The notes beneath the pieces are model-generated. The model saw only the letters and a program-made list of their open reading frames with translations. It did not search any database and was not told where the DNA came from. This document shows, piece after piece, positions 8,265 to 16,802 of a stretch of DNA of 64,000 bases. The translations under genes were made by a program, and so were the position numbers. Every line of letters begins with the position of its first letter. Within the stretch, counting starts at the first letter, position 1. Source of the DNA: Streptomyces sp. 135 (GTDB lineage: Bacteria > Actinomycetota > Actinomycetes > Streptomycetales > Streptomycetaceae); contig NZ_CP075691.1 in assembly GCF_020026305.1 (NCBI RefSeq), positions 7,495,415-7,559,414 on the forward strand, given 5' to 3'.

Positions 8265-9230
8265 ATGACCACGATCGCCCCTGAAGAAGTACGCCGCGTG
8301 GCCTGCGTCGGCGCCGGTGTCATCGGCGGAGGCTGGGTCGCCCACTTCCTCGCCCGTGGCTATGACGTCACCGCCTGGGACCCCGCCCCCGACGCCGGGC
8401 CGCGGCTGCGCCGCCTCGTCTCGGCGGCCTGGCCCGCGCTCACCCAGCTCGGCCTCGCCGAGGGCGCCTCGCAGGACCGCCTCACCGTCACCGCGACCCT
8501 CGAAGAGGCCGTCGCCGAAGCCCAGTTCGTACAGGAGAGCGCCCCCGAGAAGCTGGAGCTGAAGCGCGACCTGCTCGCGAAGCTGGACGCCGCCGCCCCC
8601 GCCGGGGTCGTCATCGCCTCCTCCACCTCCGGCTACCCCATGACGGACATGCAGACGGAGGCCGCCGACCCCGGCCGCCTCGTCGTCGGTCACCCCTTCA
8701 ACCCGCCCTACCTGATCCCGCTGGTGGAGGTCGTCGGCGGCGAGCGGACCGACGCCGAGGCCGTCACCTGGGCCTCCCGCTTCTACGAGATCGCGGGCAA
8801 GTCCGTGATCACGATGAAGAACGAGGTCCCGGGCTTCATCGCCAACCGCCTCCAGGAGGCACTGTGGCGCGAGGCGCTGCACATGGTGGCGAGCGGCGAG
8901 GCGACCGTCCAGGAGATCGACGACTCCATCACCGAGGGGCCGGGCCTGCGCTGGGCGTTCATGGGCCCCATGCTCACCTTCGCGCTCGCGGGCGGCGAGG
9001 GCGGCATGGCGCACATGCTCGACCACTTCGGCCCGTCCCTGAAATCGCCGTGGACGCGCCTGGAAGCACCCGAACTCGACAAGAAGCTCTACGACGCCGT
9101 GGTCGCCGGATGCGAGGAGGAGGCCGCCGGGCGGAGCATCGCGGACCTGGTCGCCGAGCGTGACCAGGGCGTTATCGACGTACTGCGGGCCACGGGCCGG
9201 CTGCCCGGACAGCGGAAGGACACCAAGTGA
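8265..9230 (+). CDS. cdhA: L-carnitine dehydrogenase (3-hydroxyacyl-CoA dehydrogenase family)
   Basis: The 321-residue protein has an N-terminal NAD-binding motif GAGVIGGGW and the 3-hydroxyacyl-CoA dehydrogenase core with HPFNPPYLIPLVEVVGG, where the histidine is catalytic. Length and sequence fit L-carnitine 3-dehydrogenase (CdhA/LcdH), which oxidises L-carnitine to 3-dehydrocarnitine, better than a fatty-acid HADH. The BKACE gene upstream and the thioesterase overlapping downstream supply the next steps. The ATG at 8265 follows GAAAGGA. The 3' end overlaps the thioesterase start by 4 bp (GTGA), which points to translational coupling. Confidence 0.88.
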   Translation: MTTIAPEEVRRVACVGAGVIGGGWVAHFLARGYDVTAWDPAPDAGPRLRRLVSAAWPALTQLGLAEGASQDRLTVTATLEEAVAEAQFVQESAPEKLELKRDLLAKLDAAAPAGVVIASSTSGYPMTDMQTEAADPGRLVVGHPFNPPYLIPLVEVVGGERTDAEAVTWASRFYEIAGKSVITMKNEVPGFIANRLQEALWREALHMVASGEATVQEIDDSITEGPGLRWAFMGPMLTFALAGGEGGMAHMLDHFGPSLKSPWTRLEAPELDKKLYDAVVAGCEEEAAGRSIADLVAERDQGVIDVLRATGRLPGQRKDTK

Positions 9231-9727
9231 CCCTGCCCCTGCTCCACCGACAGGTCCGCGCCGAGTGGATCGACTACAACGGCCACATGAGCGAGGCCTT
9301 CTACGTCCTCGTCTTCGGCTACGCCACCGACGCCATGATGATCGAGACCGGCCTGCACGCGGGCTACCGCGAGTCCACCGGCTGCTCCCTCTACACGGTC
9401 GAAGCGCACATCCGGTACTTGAAGGACGTCCCGGAGGGAGCCCATCTCGCCGTCCGCACCCGCCTGTTGGGCGCCGACGCGAAGAAGGCGCGCTTCGCGC
9501 ACGAGATGTACGTGGTGGAGGGCGCGGACGACGCACCGGCCCCGGACGCCGCCCCGGTGGCGACCACCGAACTGCTCGCCCTCCACGTGGACCAGGAGGC
9601 GGGCCGCACCACCCCCTTCCCGGACGAGATCCGCGAGCGCCTGACCGGCCTCACGGAAGCGGCCCCCGAGTGGGCGGGCCGTTCCATCGCCGCCGTGCCG
9701 AAGGGCGAGCAGCGCGCCGGCTCCTAG
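9227..9727 (+). CDS. cdhB: Hotdog-fold thioesterase, putative betainyl-CoA thioesterase
   Basis: The 166-residue protein is a single 4HBT hotdog domain. The active-site region reads WIDYNGHMSEAFYVLVF, with the Asp-x-N-G-H-M pattern of 4-hydroxybenzoyl-CoA-type thioesterases. In the Pseudomonas carnitine pathway CdhB hydrolyses betainyl-CoA to glycine betaine, and the position here (overlapping cdhA by GTGA) supports the same role. Its TAG stop (9725-9727) is part of a CTAG at the border of the inverted-repeat element that follows, so an insertion may have set or preserved the exact gene end. Confidence 0.85.
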   Translation: MTLPLLHRQVRAEWIDYNGHMSEAFYVLVFGYATDAMMIETGLHAGYRESTGCSLYTVEAHIRYLKDVPEGAHLAVRTRLLGADAKKARFAHEMYVVEGADDAPAPDAAPVATTELLALHVDQEAGRTTPFPDEIRERLTGLTEAAPEWAGRSIAAVPKGEQRAGS

Positions 9728-9932
9728 AACCTGTCTGACAGTTCCCGCCTGCCTCGCGACGCCATGCACGCTCCCCCGAGCTCTTCGAGCAGGGGGTGCC
9801 CCCACTCGCCGCACCGGGCGCAGAGCCAAGTACATCCAGTACGAGGCCCTACGCCCGGCACGCCGAGAGCACGCACCTGACGCCGCGAGGCCGCCCTCCG
9901 GGCGACGACGGGAATGGTCAGACAGGCCCTAG
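9724..9932. mobile_element. MITE-like element with 18-bp terminal inverted repeats, flanked by CTAG
   Basis: Terminal repeats CCTGTCTGACAGTTCCCG (9730-9747) and CGGGAATGGTCAGACAGG (9909-9926) match at 16 of 18 positions in inverted orientation. CTAG occurs just outside each end (9724-9727 and 9929-9932), as a 4-bp target duplication would. The inside is non-coding, with a smaller inverted repeat (CCCCCGAGCTC...GAGCAGGGGG, about 9773-9796). There is no transposase, so it would be a non-autonomous element. Both CTAG copies contain the stop codons of the convergent flanking genes. I recall similar sequences dispersed in other Streptomyces genomes, but a search is needed. Confidence 0.6.
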
Positions 9933-11227
9933 CGCTCCAGCTCCTTGTGCGCCGTCTCCGGTAGGCGCAGGTACACCACCGACGACGCGAGGCAGACCAC
10001 GGCCACGTACCAGGGGAACAGGCCGGGCCTGCCGATCTCCTTGAACAAGGTGCCCACGTACGGGGCCGTGCCGCCGAACAGCGCGACGGTGAGCGAGTAC
10101 GGGAAGCCGATCCCGGCGGCCCGCACCCGCGCGGGGAACACCTCCGCGTTCACGGCCGCCGAGATCGACGTGAAGCCGGTGAGCAGCACCATGCCCGCGC
10201 AGCTCACAAGCAGCAGCGAACCGAACGACCCGTTGAGGGACTTGAGCAGCGGCACGCTCAGGACCGCGAAGCCGACGCCGAAGAACAGCAGCAGCGGCCT
10301 GCGCCCCAGCCGGTCGGAGAGCAGCCCGCCGACCGGCTGGAGCAGGGCGAAGAACGCGAGCGAGAGGGTGCCCGCGAGCAGCGCCTGGCTTTTGCTGATG
10401 TCCGTGTTCAGCTCGGCGTACGTCGGCAGGTACGACGTCCACGTGTAGTACGCGATGGTGCCGCCCGCCGTGATGCCGCAGATCAGCAGCGACTGGCGCG
10501 GGTGGTGGCGCAGCGCGTCGAACAGCCGTGGCCGCTCGGCCTGTTCGGCGGGCGCCCGGTGCGTCTCGTACGCGCCCTGCCTGATCCAGAAACCGACCAG
10601 GCTGAGCACCGCGCCGAGCAGGAAGGGCAGCCGCCAGCCCCAGCCGTCCATCTGCCCCTCGGAGAGCGTGGCGACCAGCAGGGCCGCGATCCCCGAGGCG
10701 GCCAGCTGGCCCGCGCTCGTGGAGACGTACTGGAAACTGGAGAACAGACCCCGCCGCCCGGGTCCCGCCGACTCCACGAGGAACGTCGTCGACGCCGCGA
10801 ACTCACCGCCCACGGACAGGCCCTGGAGCAGCCGCGCCGCGACGAGCACCACCGGCGCGAGCACGCCCACGGACGCGTACGTCGGGGTCAGGCCGACCAG
10901 CAGGCTGCTGCCGCCCATCAGCAGAATGGTGACGGTCAGCGCGGCCCGCCTGCCGCGCCGGTCGGCGACGGCGCCCATGAGCAGACCGCCCACCGGCCGC
11001 ATGAAGAAGCCGACGGCGAAGACGGCGAACGTGGAGAGCAGCGGCACCAGGGAGTTGTCGGCGCTCTTGGGGAAGACCTGGCCGGCGATGTACGTGGCGA
11101 GGAAGGTGTACGCGTACCAGTCGTACCACTCCACGGCGTTGCCGACCGACGCGGCGAGCAACTGCCGTATCGGGCGCCGCTCAGGGACGGGGGAGGCGTC
11201 GGTCACCTGCTGGTCGTGCTGTGTCAT
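9929..11227 (-). CDS. MFS transporter, metabolite:H+ symporter (MHS) subfamily
   Basis: The 432-residue protein has twelve predicted membrane helices and the MHS signatures: NAVEWYDWYAYTFLATYIAG near the N-terminus, FFMRPVGGLLMGAVADRRGR in the TM2-3 loop, and a second DRLGRRPLL in the TM8-9 loop. This subfamily includes ProP (betaine/proline), KgtP and ShiA. Convergent to the carnitine operon, it could import carnitine or betaine, but substrate is inference. The ATG at 11227 is preferred over an upstream in-frame start because GGGGAAAG lies 10 bp before it. The stop codon lies in the CTAG bordering the MITE-like element. Confidence 0.8.
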   Translation of the reverse strand: MTQHDQQVTDASPVPERRPIRQLLAASVGNAVEWYDWYAYTFLATYIAGQVFPKSADNSLVPLLSTFAVFAVGFFMRPVGGLLMGAVADRRGRRAALTVTILLMGGSSLLVGLTPTYASVGVLAPVVLVAARLLQGLSVGGEFAASTTFLVESAGPGRRGLFSSFQYVSTSAGQLAASGIAALLVATLSEGQMDGWGWRLPFLLGAVLSLVGFWIRQGAYETHRAPAEQAERPRLFDALRHHPRQSLLICGITAGGTIAYYTWTSYLPTYAELNTDISKSQALLAGTLSLAFFALLQPVGGLLSDRLGRRPLLLFFGVGFAVLSVPLLKSLNGSFGSLLLVSCAGMVLLTGFTSISAAVNAEVFPARVRAAGIGFPYSLTVALFGGTAPYVGTLFKEIGRPGLFPWYVAVVCLASSVVYLRLPETAHKELER

Positions 11228-11300
11228 GATCACGACTTTCCCCTGCCGGGTGGCGCCCCACACGTCCTGTCCGACAGGCGGACAGCGGGCCTTGTGCCGC

Positions 11301-12161
11301 TCAGCCCGTCGTCGGCTGGTACGCGTACACCGCCGTCGTCACCAGGCACGGCGCCGGCGGCACCACCTCGACGCGGAGCGTGCGCCGCGCGGAGTCGTAG
11401 TCCACGCCCTCCGTCTCGAAGGAGCCCGAGCAGACGCTGCGCTGCGGCACCGCGAAGAGGCTGGAGACGCGGCCGGTCACCGGCCGGCCGTCGAGCGCAC
11501 GCTCCAGGTCGACCTGGAGGACGGGCCGGTCCTCGGGGAACAACTCCCTGGACGCGTCGTTGGAGGCGCACACCAGCCGCGTCGCGGAGACGAAGTCGCA
11601 GCCCTGGATGTCGCGCACCGGCTTGTCGAGCGTGATCTGCCCGGCCTGGGGGAGCGCTCCGCCGGCCGGCGGCGTCGAGGGGTTGAGCAGCGGGGCGGGG
11701 AAGACCTGGAGGCGCTTCTGGTCGCCCCATTCACCGGAGACCAGCCACCGCGCGTCGGGCGAGACGGCGGCGAAGGAGTTGTTGAGCTTCTCGCCCGCGT
11801 CGAGCCGGTGCTCGTAGAGGTGGCGCTTGCCGTCCGGCGCGGTCACCGCGAACATCTTCGACGTCGCGCCGTCCCCGCCCTGATAGGCGTCGAAGGTGTG
11901 GCCGTTCGCGATGTCCGGGTCGCCTATGTGCCCCCACCCCTTGACGCGCAGGGCCAGCGGTATCGAACCGAGGCCCCGGTAGAGGAGAGAGCCGTCCGCG
12001 CGGCTCGCCAGCCCCTGGCTGCCGGTGAGGGAGTTGACGTACGAGGTGCCGGACTCCTGCCAGCCGCCGGGCGAGGCGGGCGCGGCCGAGGCACCGCCGC
12101 CCGTCATCACCGCCAGAGTGACGGCACCGAACAGGGCGGTTGATGCCTTCCAAAGGGTCAT
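11301..12161 (-). CDS. Secreted protein of unknown function
   Basis: The ATG at 12161 follows GGAGGTAGCG and opens a 286-residue protein with a Sec-type signal peptide (TLWKASTALFGAVTLAVMTG, cleavage probably after ASAAP). The mature part has repeated beta-strand-rich segments (DIANGHTFDAYQGGDG, RHLYEHRLDAGEKLNNSFAA, DGRPVTGRVSSLFAVPQRSV), suggesting a beta-propeller-like fold. Four cysteines could form two disulfides. No catalytic motif is recognised. It is divergent from the GH4 gene, sharing about 95 bp of promoter region. Confidence 0.7.
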   Translation of the reverse strand: MTLWKASTALFGAVTLAVMTGGGASAAPASPGGWQESGTSYVNSLTGSQGLASRADGSLLYRGLGSIPLALRVKGWGHIGDPDIANGHTFDAYQGGDGATSKMFAVTAPDGKRHLYEHRLDAGEKLNNSFAAVSPDARWLVSGEWGDQKRLQVFPAPLLNPSTPPAGGALPQAGQITLDKPVRDIQGCDFVSATRLVCASNDASRELFPEDRPVLQVDLERALDGRPVTGRVSSLFAVPQRSVCSGSFETEGVDYDSARRTLRVEVVPPAPCLVTTAVYAYQPTTG

Positions 12162-12256
12162 CGGGGCGCTACCTCCGTGGGGGTCGGAACGCTGCCGCGC
12201 CATCGTACGTAACGTGAGCCCCGGCGATAACAGTCCGACAGAAGGCGGTTGAAGAC

Positions 12257-13603
12257 GTGAAGCTGGCAATTCTCGGCGGCGGCGGGTTCCGCGTGCCGCT
12301 CGTCTACGGAGCCCTCCTCGGCGACCGTGCCGAGGGCCGCGTCACCGACGTCGTCCTGCACGACCTGGACGCGGCGCGGCTCGGTGCCATCACCCGCGTC
12401 CTCGCGGAGCAGGCGGAGGGTATTGCGGACGCGCCCGCCGTCACCGCCACCACCGACCTCGACGAGGCGCTGCGGGGCGCCGACTTCGTGTTCTCCGCGA
12501 TCCGCGTCGGCGGCCTGGAGGGGCGCGCCGCCGACGAACGCGTCGCCCTCGCGGAGGGCGTCCTGGGCCAGGAGACGGTCGGCGCGGGCGGCATCGCGTA
12601 CGGACTGCGGACCGTGCCGGTGGCGGTGGACATCGCCCGGCGCGTCGCCCGGCTCGCCCCCGACGCCTGGGTCATCAACTTCACCAACCCCGCGGGCCTG
12701 GTCACCGAGGCCATGTCCCGCCACCTCGGCGACCGCGTCATCGGCATCTGCGACTCACCCGTGGGCCTCGGCCGCAGGGTCGCGCAAGTGCTCGGCGGCG
12801 ACCCCGACGAGGCCTTCATCGACTACGTGGGGCTCAACCACCTCGGCTGGCTGCGCGGACTGCACATCAGGGGCCGCGACGAACTGCCGCGGCTGCTCGC
12901 CGACCACGGCCTCCTCGCCTCCTTCGAGCAGGGCAGGCTCTTCGGCGCCGACTGGCTCCAGTCGCTCGGCGCCATCCCCAACGAATACCTGCACTACTAC
13001 TACTTCAACCGCGACACCGTCCGCGCCTACCAGCAGGCCGAGCGGACCCGCGGCGCCTTCCTCCACGGCCAACAGGCCCGTTTCTACGACGCCGTACGGG
13101 ATCCCGGCACCCCGGCCCTGAAGGCCTGGTACGACACCCTCGCCGAGCGCGAGGCGGCGTACATGGCGGAGAACAGGGAAGCGGCCGGCGTCGGGGAGCG
13201 GGCCGAGGAGGACCTGGAGTCCGGCGGGTACGAGAAGGTCGCCCTCGCGTTGATGCGGGCCATCGCACGGGACGAACGGGCGACGCTGATCCTCAACGTC
13301 CGCAACGGCACCACCCTCGCCGCGCTCGACGCGGACGCCGTCATCGAGGTGCCGTGCTCCGTCGACGCCAACGGCGCCCACCCCATGACGGTGGCCCCGC
13401 TGCCGGGGCACGCCACCGGCCTGGTGTGCGCGGTCAAGGCCGTGGAGCGCGAGGTGCTCGCCGCGGCGGACAGCGGGTCGGTCGCCACCGCCGTCAAGGC
13501 GTTCGCGCTGCACCCGCTCGTCGACTCCGTGACGGTCGCGCGGCGCCTGGTGGCGGGCTACCGGGCGGCGCATCCCGGGCTCGCGTACCTCGGCCGCCGG
13601 TAG
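12257..13603 (+). CDS. Glycoside hydrolase family 4, 6-phospho-beta-glucosidase-like
   Basis: The 448-residue protein has the NAD-binding N-terminus of GH4 (LAILGGGGFRVPLVYGALLG) and the family landmarks INFTNPAG, ICDSPVG and YVGLNHLGW, which carry the metal- and substrate-binding Asn, Cys and His. GH4 enzymes cleave (often 6-phosphorylated) glycosides by NAD+-dependent oxidation-elimination with Mn2+. The sequence is closest in style to actinobacterial 6-phospho-beta-glucosidases. No PTS or ABC sugar transporter or cognate regulator lies nearby, so substrate delivery is not explained locally. A GTG at 12257 is the start. Confidence 0.88.
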   Translation: MKLAILGGGGFRVPLVYGALLGDRAEGRVTDVVLHDLDAARLGAITRVLAEQAEGIADAPAVTATTDLDEALRGADFVFSAIRVGGLEGRAADERVALAEGVLGQETVGAGGIAYGLRTVPVAVDIARRVARLAPDAWVINFTNPAGLVTEAMSRHLGDRVIGICDSPVGLGRRVAQVLGGDPDEAFIDYVGLNHLGWLRGLHIRGRDELPRLLADHGLLASFEQGRLFGADWLQSLGAIPNEYLHYYYFNRDTVRAYQQAERTRGAFLHGQQARFYDAVRDPGTPALKAWYDTLAEREAAYMAENREAAGVGERAEEDLESGGYEKVALALMRAIARDERATLILNVRNGTTLAALDADAVIEVPCSVDANGAHPMTVAPLPGHATGLVCAVKAVEREVLAAADSGSVATAVKAFALHPLVDSVTVARRLVAGYRAAHPGLAYLGRR

Positions 13604-13668
13604 CGGGGCGGCGGGGTGACGCGGCACCTGAGCCGCGGGGCGCGGGGCGGGCCTGAGATGATCACGGG

Positions 13669-14058
13669 ATGAGTCCCGTCGTCTCCATCGGTGCCGCCGC
13701 CCGTCGCCCCTGCACGCTCGTCGTGTGCCGGGGCTGCTGCTGCGGCGACGCGCGCAAGAACCCCGGCATCGACCACGCCTGGCAGCTGGAGCGGCTGCGC
13801 TCGGCGGCGGCCGCCTCGCGGGGCCGGATCGCGGTGCGCACGAGCGACTGCCTCGGGCCGTGCGGCCAGGCCAATGTCGTCGTCGTCCAGCCGTCGTCCG
13901 AAGGCCGCAGGCGGGGCGGCCGTGCGGCCTGGGTCGGCTTCGTCACCGACGACGAGTCGCTCGACGGGATACTTGCCTGGGCCGAGGCGGGCGGGCCGGG
14001 GCTCGCCGAGCCCTCGGACACCCTCGTGCTCCAGCTGGTGGACCCCCGCGCGGTCTGA
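13669..14058 (+). CDS. Thioredoxin-like (2Fe-2S) ferredoxin family protein
   Basis: The 129-residue protein has cysteines at CRGCCCG (first cluster) and CLGPCGQ (second cluster), separated by about 40 residues. This is the layout of the thioredoxin-fold 2Fe-2S ferredoxins found in shuttle ferredoxins and NuoE-like subunits. A cluster role in electron transfer is likely but its partners are unknown. The extra cysteines in the first motif are unusual and leave open which residue serves as ligand. It follows the GH4 gene by 65 bp on the same strand. Confidence 0.72.
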   Translation: MSPVVSIGAAARRPCTLVVCRGCCCGDARKNPGIDHAWQLERLRSAAAASRGRIAVRTSDCLGPCGQANVVVVQPSSEGRRRGGRAAWVGFVTDDESLDGILAWAEAGGPGLAEPSDTLVLQLVDPRAV

Positions 14059-14099
14059 CCGCCGGCCGTCGCACGGGTGCTCCGGCCCCGGCCCCGTGG

Positions 14100-14600
14100 T
14101 CAGCCGGCGAGCACCTGGTCCAGGAAGCCGTGCAGGTTCTGCACGGTTCGCGCGTTCTGCTCCTCCAGGGAGAGGCTCTCCTCGAAGCGGCGGGCGAGCA
14201 CCGTCGTCTTCTTGCCGCGCACATAGAGCGAGCAGGCCAGATCCGCGCAGACGTACAGACCGACCGAGTTCCCCTGACGGCCCGCCGCCCCGGCCTTCGG
14301 GGCCACGAGCAGCGTGATGCCGGAGCCGGCCTGCGGGGTCACACAGACCGAGCAGATGCTGGACTTGAGCAGGCTCTTGCGCGGCCCGGTCGAGGCGCGC
14401 AGCGCGATGCCCATGAGCTCGCCGTCCCGCCACGTCACCACATAGCCGCGCTCGGGGGCCTTGGGGTCGCGCCAGCCCAGGAAGTCCAGGTCGCTCCAGG
14501 GGGTGTCGGCGAAGCCCGTCGGCAGCGTGAGCCTGTTCGCCTCGCCCTTCGAACAGTTCACGAAGGAGGCGCGGATCTCTTTTTCACTGACGGGTTCCAT
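14100..14600 (-). CDS. FBP domain protein (FusB-like treble-clef zinc finger)
   Basis: The 166-residue protein matches the actinobacterial FBP family, whose core is a C-terminal treble-clef zinc finger related to that of the elongation factor G-binding protein FusB. Visible here are the CxxC pair (SSICSVCVTP) and a second Cys pair (LYVCADLACSLYVRGKK), which would bind zinc. FusB rescues EF-G from fusidic acid; whether this protein binds EF-G is unknown. The ATG at 14600 (MEPVSEKEIRASF) is chosen as the conserved start; an in-frame extension upstream is less family-like and lacks a ribosome site. Confidence 0.75.
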   Translation of the reverse strand: MEPVSEKEIRASFVNCSKGEANRLTLPTGFADTPWSDLDFLGWRDPKAPERGYVVTWRDGELMGIALRASTGPRKSLLKSSICSVCVTPQAGSGITLLVAPKAGAAGRQGNSVGLYVCADLACSLYVRGKKTTVLARRFEESLSLEEQNARTVQNLHGFLDQVLAG

Positions 14601-14735
14601 GATCCGAAAGATATCAACGGACAAACGGAACTGTCCTCTCATTTTTTCCGCCGTACCTTCCATGGCCGGGCCCGCTGTCACGCCGGAAAGCGGAACCTCG
14701 GCCCCTGCCCCGTCCGCCTGCACGTGACCTCGACC

Positions 14736-15284
14736 TCACAACCCCACGGCACCGTCGATCCGCTCCCGGATCAGGTCGGCGTGGCCGTTGTGGCGCGCGT
14801 ACTCCTCGATCATGTGCACCAGCACCCAGCGCAGCGACACGGCGCCCAGCCAGGAGTCCTGGCCCTCGATGTCGAGATCGGCCGCCTCGGCGACGAACTC
14901 CTCGGCGAACGCGACCTCCGCACGCCAGGCCGCCCACGCCTCCTCGACGGCCCCGGGCTCCGCCACGGCGCCGTCGAAGTCCTGGTCGGGGTTGTCCGGC
15001 GTGGCGTAGAGGGGCCCCGCGTCCTGCCCGGCGAGATCCCTGCGGAACCAGCGGCGCTCCACGTCGGTGAGATGCCGGACGAGGCCGAGCAGCGACAGCG
15101 CGGAGGGCGCGACGGACCGCCGGTCCAACTCCTCCCGCAGCCCGGCGCACTTGAGCTCCAGGGTCGCGCGCTGGGCCCACAGGAAGTTGGCGAGAAGCGT
15201 CCGTTCGTCGCCGGTGGTGGGGGTGCCGTACCGGGCGTCGGACTCTTCGCCCGTGAAGAAGGCGGCTCGTCTGCGTGTGGTCAT
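14736..15284 (-). CDS. DinB-family protein (DUF664)
   Basis: The 182-residue protein has the DinB four-helix pattern with the three spaced metal-binding histidine regions: LVRHLTDVERRWFRR, WVLVHMIEEYARHNGHADLI near the C-terminus, and the tryptophan-rich middle helix. DUF664 members are mycothiol-dependent-transferase-like proteins in Streptomyces, usually of unknown substrate. The ATG at 15284 is used; a longer upstream reading frame has no ribosome site. It is not obviously part of an operon. Confidence 0.8.
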   Translation of the reverse strand: MTTRRRAAFFTGEESDARYGTPTTGDERTLLANFLWAQRATLELKCAGLREELDRRSVAPSALSLLGLVRHLTDVERRWFRRDLAGQDAGPLYATPDNPDQDFDGAVAEPGAVEEAWAAWRAEVAFAEEFVAEAADLDIEGQDSWLGAVSLRWVLVHMIEEYARHNGHADLIRERIDGAVGL

Positions 15285-15327
15285 GTTCCCATCATGCAGC
15301 GCGGTTCGACCCGCGCCCGTGCGACCC

Positions 15328-16530
15328 CTACGACCCCAATGGCCCCGGCGCACCCAGAACCTTCAGCGCCTTGTAGAGCGCGCCGACCAGATGCACGCTG
15401 CGCAGATCCTCCCCGGACGTTCCTGCGCCCATGCGGTTCATCGTGTACGCGAACGAGACGCGGTTCTCCGGGTCGGCGAAGGCGTAGGAGCCACCCGCAC
15501 CGCCGTGCCCGAACGCCCGGGGGTTGGGGCCCGCCTGCCCGTACTGATTGAGCATGAAGCCGAGGCCCCACTGCCAGGTCTCGGCGAGCGGGGTGCCCGC
15601 GCGCAGCACCAGGTCCGGCTCGTCGGCGCCACTCTGCCCCGTGCGCAGCCGCTCCACCGTCTCGGCGGCCAGCAGCCGGCCGCACGCCAACTCCGCGTAC
15701 ACCGTGGCGAGTCCGCGCGCCGTGGCATGGCCGTTGGCCGCGGGGATCTCCGCGCTCCGGTAGGCCGCGCCGTTCACGTCGCTGAGCGGCAGGTACCCGA
15801 AGGCCAGCGTGACCGGCGCCATCGGGTGGTCGTCGAGGCCGCGCACCGGTGGTTCCGGGACCGGGTCGAGCGCGCCCTGTGGCCGGCCCAGTGCCGACGC
15901 CATGTCCGCGCACCGCCCGTGCTCGCTCGCCGGCGTACCGATGAAGACGTCGGCGCCCAGCGGCCCGGTCACCTCCGCACGCAGGAAGGCGCCGAGCGAG
16001 ACCCCGGTGACGCGCCGCACCACCTCACCGACGAGAAAGCCGAACGTCACCGCGTGATAACCCTGCGCGGTGCCGGGCCGCCACCACGGCGCGGTGGCCG
16101 CCAGCGCCTCGGTGACCTTCTCCCAGTCGTACACCGCGCCGGGGCCAAGGGGTTCGCCCGGCGCGATCAACCCGCTGCGGTGGCTCAGCAGCCACCGCAC
16201 CGGAAGGTCCGCTTTGCCCGCCTGCGCGAACCGGGGCCAGTACCGCGCGACCGGCGCGTCCAGGTCCAACTCGCCGCGGTCCACGAGCAGATGGGCGCAG
16301 AGCGCCGTCATGCCCTTGGTCGTGGAGTAGACGTTCACCAGCGTGTCGCGCTCCCAGGGGCGGGAGCCCGTGCGGTCGGCGTCACCGGCCCACAGGTCCA
16401 CGACGAACGCGCCGTCGACCGTGGCCGCGACGGACGCCCCCAGATCGTCGCGCTCGGTGAAGTTGCGTATGAACTCCTCGCGTACGTGCTCGAATCCGGG
16501 TGCACAGGTGCCGTGGACGCGCACAGTCAT
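15328..16530 (-). CDS. Beta-lactamase class C family serine hydrolase (EstB-like esterase)
   Basis: The 400-residue protein has the class C/penicillin-binding-protein fold signatures: the nucleophile motif S69-T-T-K72 (VYSTTKGMTA), a tyrosine motif at GYHAVTFGFLVGEVV, and the C-terminal HGG-type strand FGHGGAGGSYAFAD. No signal peptide is visible, so it is probably a cytoplasmic esterase of the EstB/LovD type, not an antibiotic-degrading enzyme. Substrate is unknown. It is divergent from the phospholipase C gene. Confidence 0.85.
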   Translation of the reverse strand: MTVRVHGTCAPGFEHVREEFIRNFTERDDLGASVAATVDGAFVVDLWAGDADRTGSRPWERDTLVNVYSTTKGMTALCAHLLVDRGELDLDAPVARYWPRFAQAGKADLPVRWLLSHRSGLIAPGEPLGPGAVYDWEKVTEALAATAPWWRPGTAQGYHAVTFGFLVGEVVRRVTGVSLGAFLRAEVTGPLGADVFIGTPASEHGRCADMASALGRPQGALDPVPEPPVRGLDDHPMAPVTLAFGYLPLSDVNGAAYRSAEIPAANGHATARGLATVYAELACGRLLAAETVERLRTGQSGADEPDLVLRAGTPLAETWQWGLGFMLNQYGQAGPNPRAFGHGGAGGSYAFADPENRVSFAYTMNRMGAGTSGEDLRSVHLVGALYKALKVLGAPGPLGS

Positions 16531-16692
16531 GGACTCTCCCGGGCGGTGAGACGGGTCGGGGCCTCATGGTGCCGCATGGTTGCCCACGGCACCTACCCCT
16601 TGGAGGCGCCCGTCACATCCGACACGCCCGGGACGGCCACCGGCGGGGAAAGGCCGGAGCCTTGTGTCGAGCCCGCCGAAGGTTGGACTTCT

Positions 16693-16741
16693 CTTCACCC
16701 GCGGGTCACGGGCCCTTCCGTATCGCTTGCTCCCCTTGACA
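16693..16741 (+). promoter_or_regulatory. Possible PHO box and -35 element upstream of phospholipase C
   Basis: TTCACCCGCGGGTCACGGG (16694-16712) has two TCAC cores exactly 11 bp apart (16695 and 16706), the spacing of PhoP direct repeats in Streptomyces. A third unit is degenerate. A consensus TTGACA follows at 16736-16741, but a -10 match is not clear. Phosphate control of an exported phospholipase is biologically reasonable; this is inference. Confidence 0.4.
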
Positions 16742-16802
16742 CACTTCACCCGCTCGCGTCCCCCACGGACCGCCCCCACGAAACACGAGGTCGGAAACAC
16801 AC

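Noticed and set aside
9773..9796. Simple terminator between cdhB and the MFS gene
   Set aside because: The short hairpin is real, but the wider terminal inverted repeats and CTAG borders show that it is part of a larger element.
15328..16530. Antibiotic-resistance beta-lactamase
   Set aside because: It has the class C fold but no signal peptide, and resembles EstB-type esterases.
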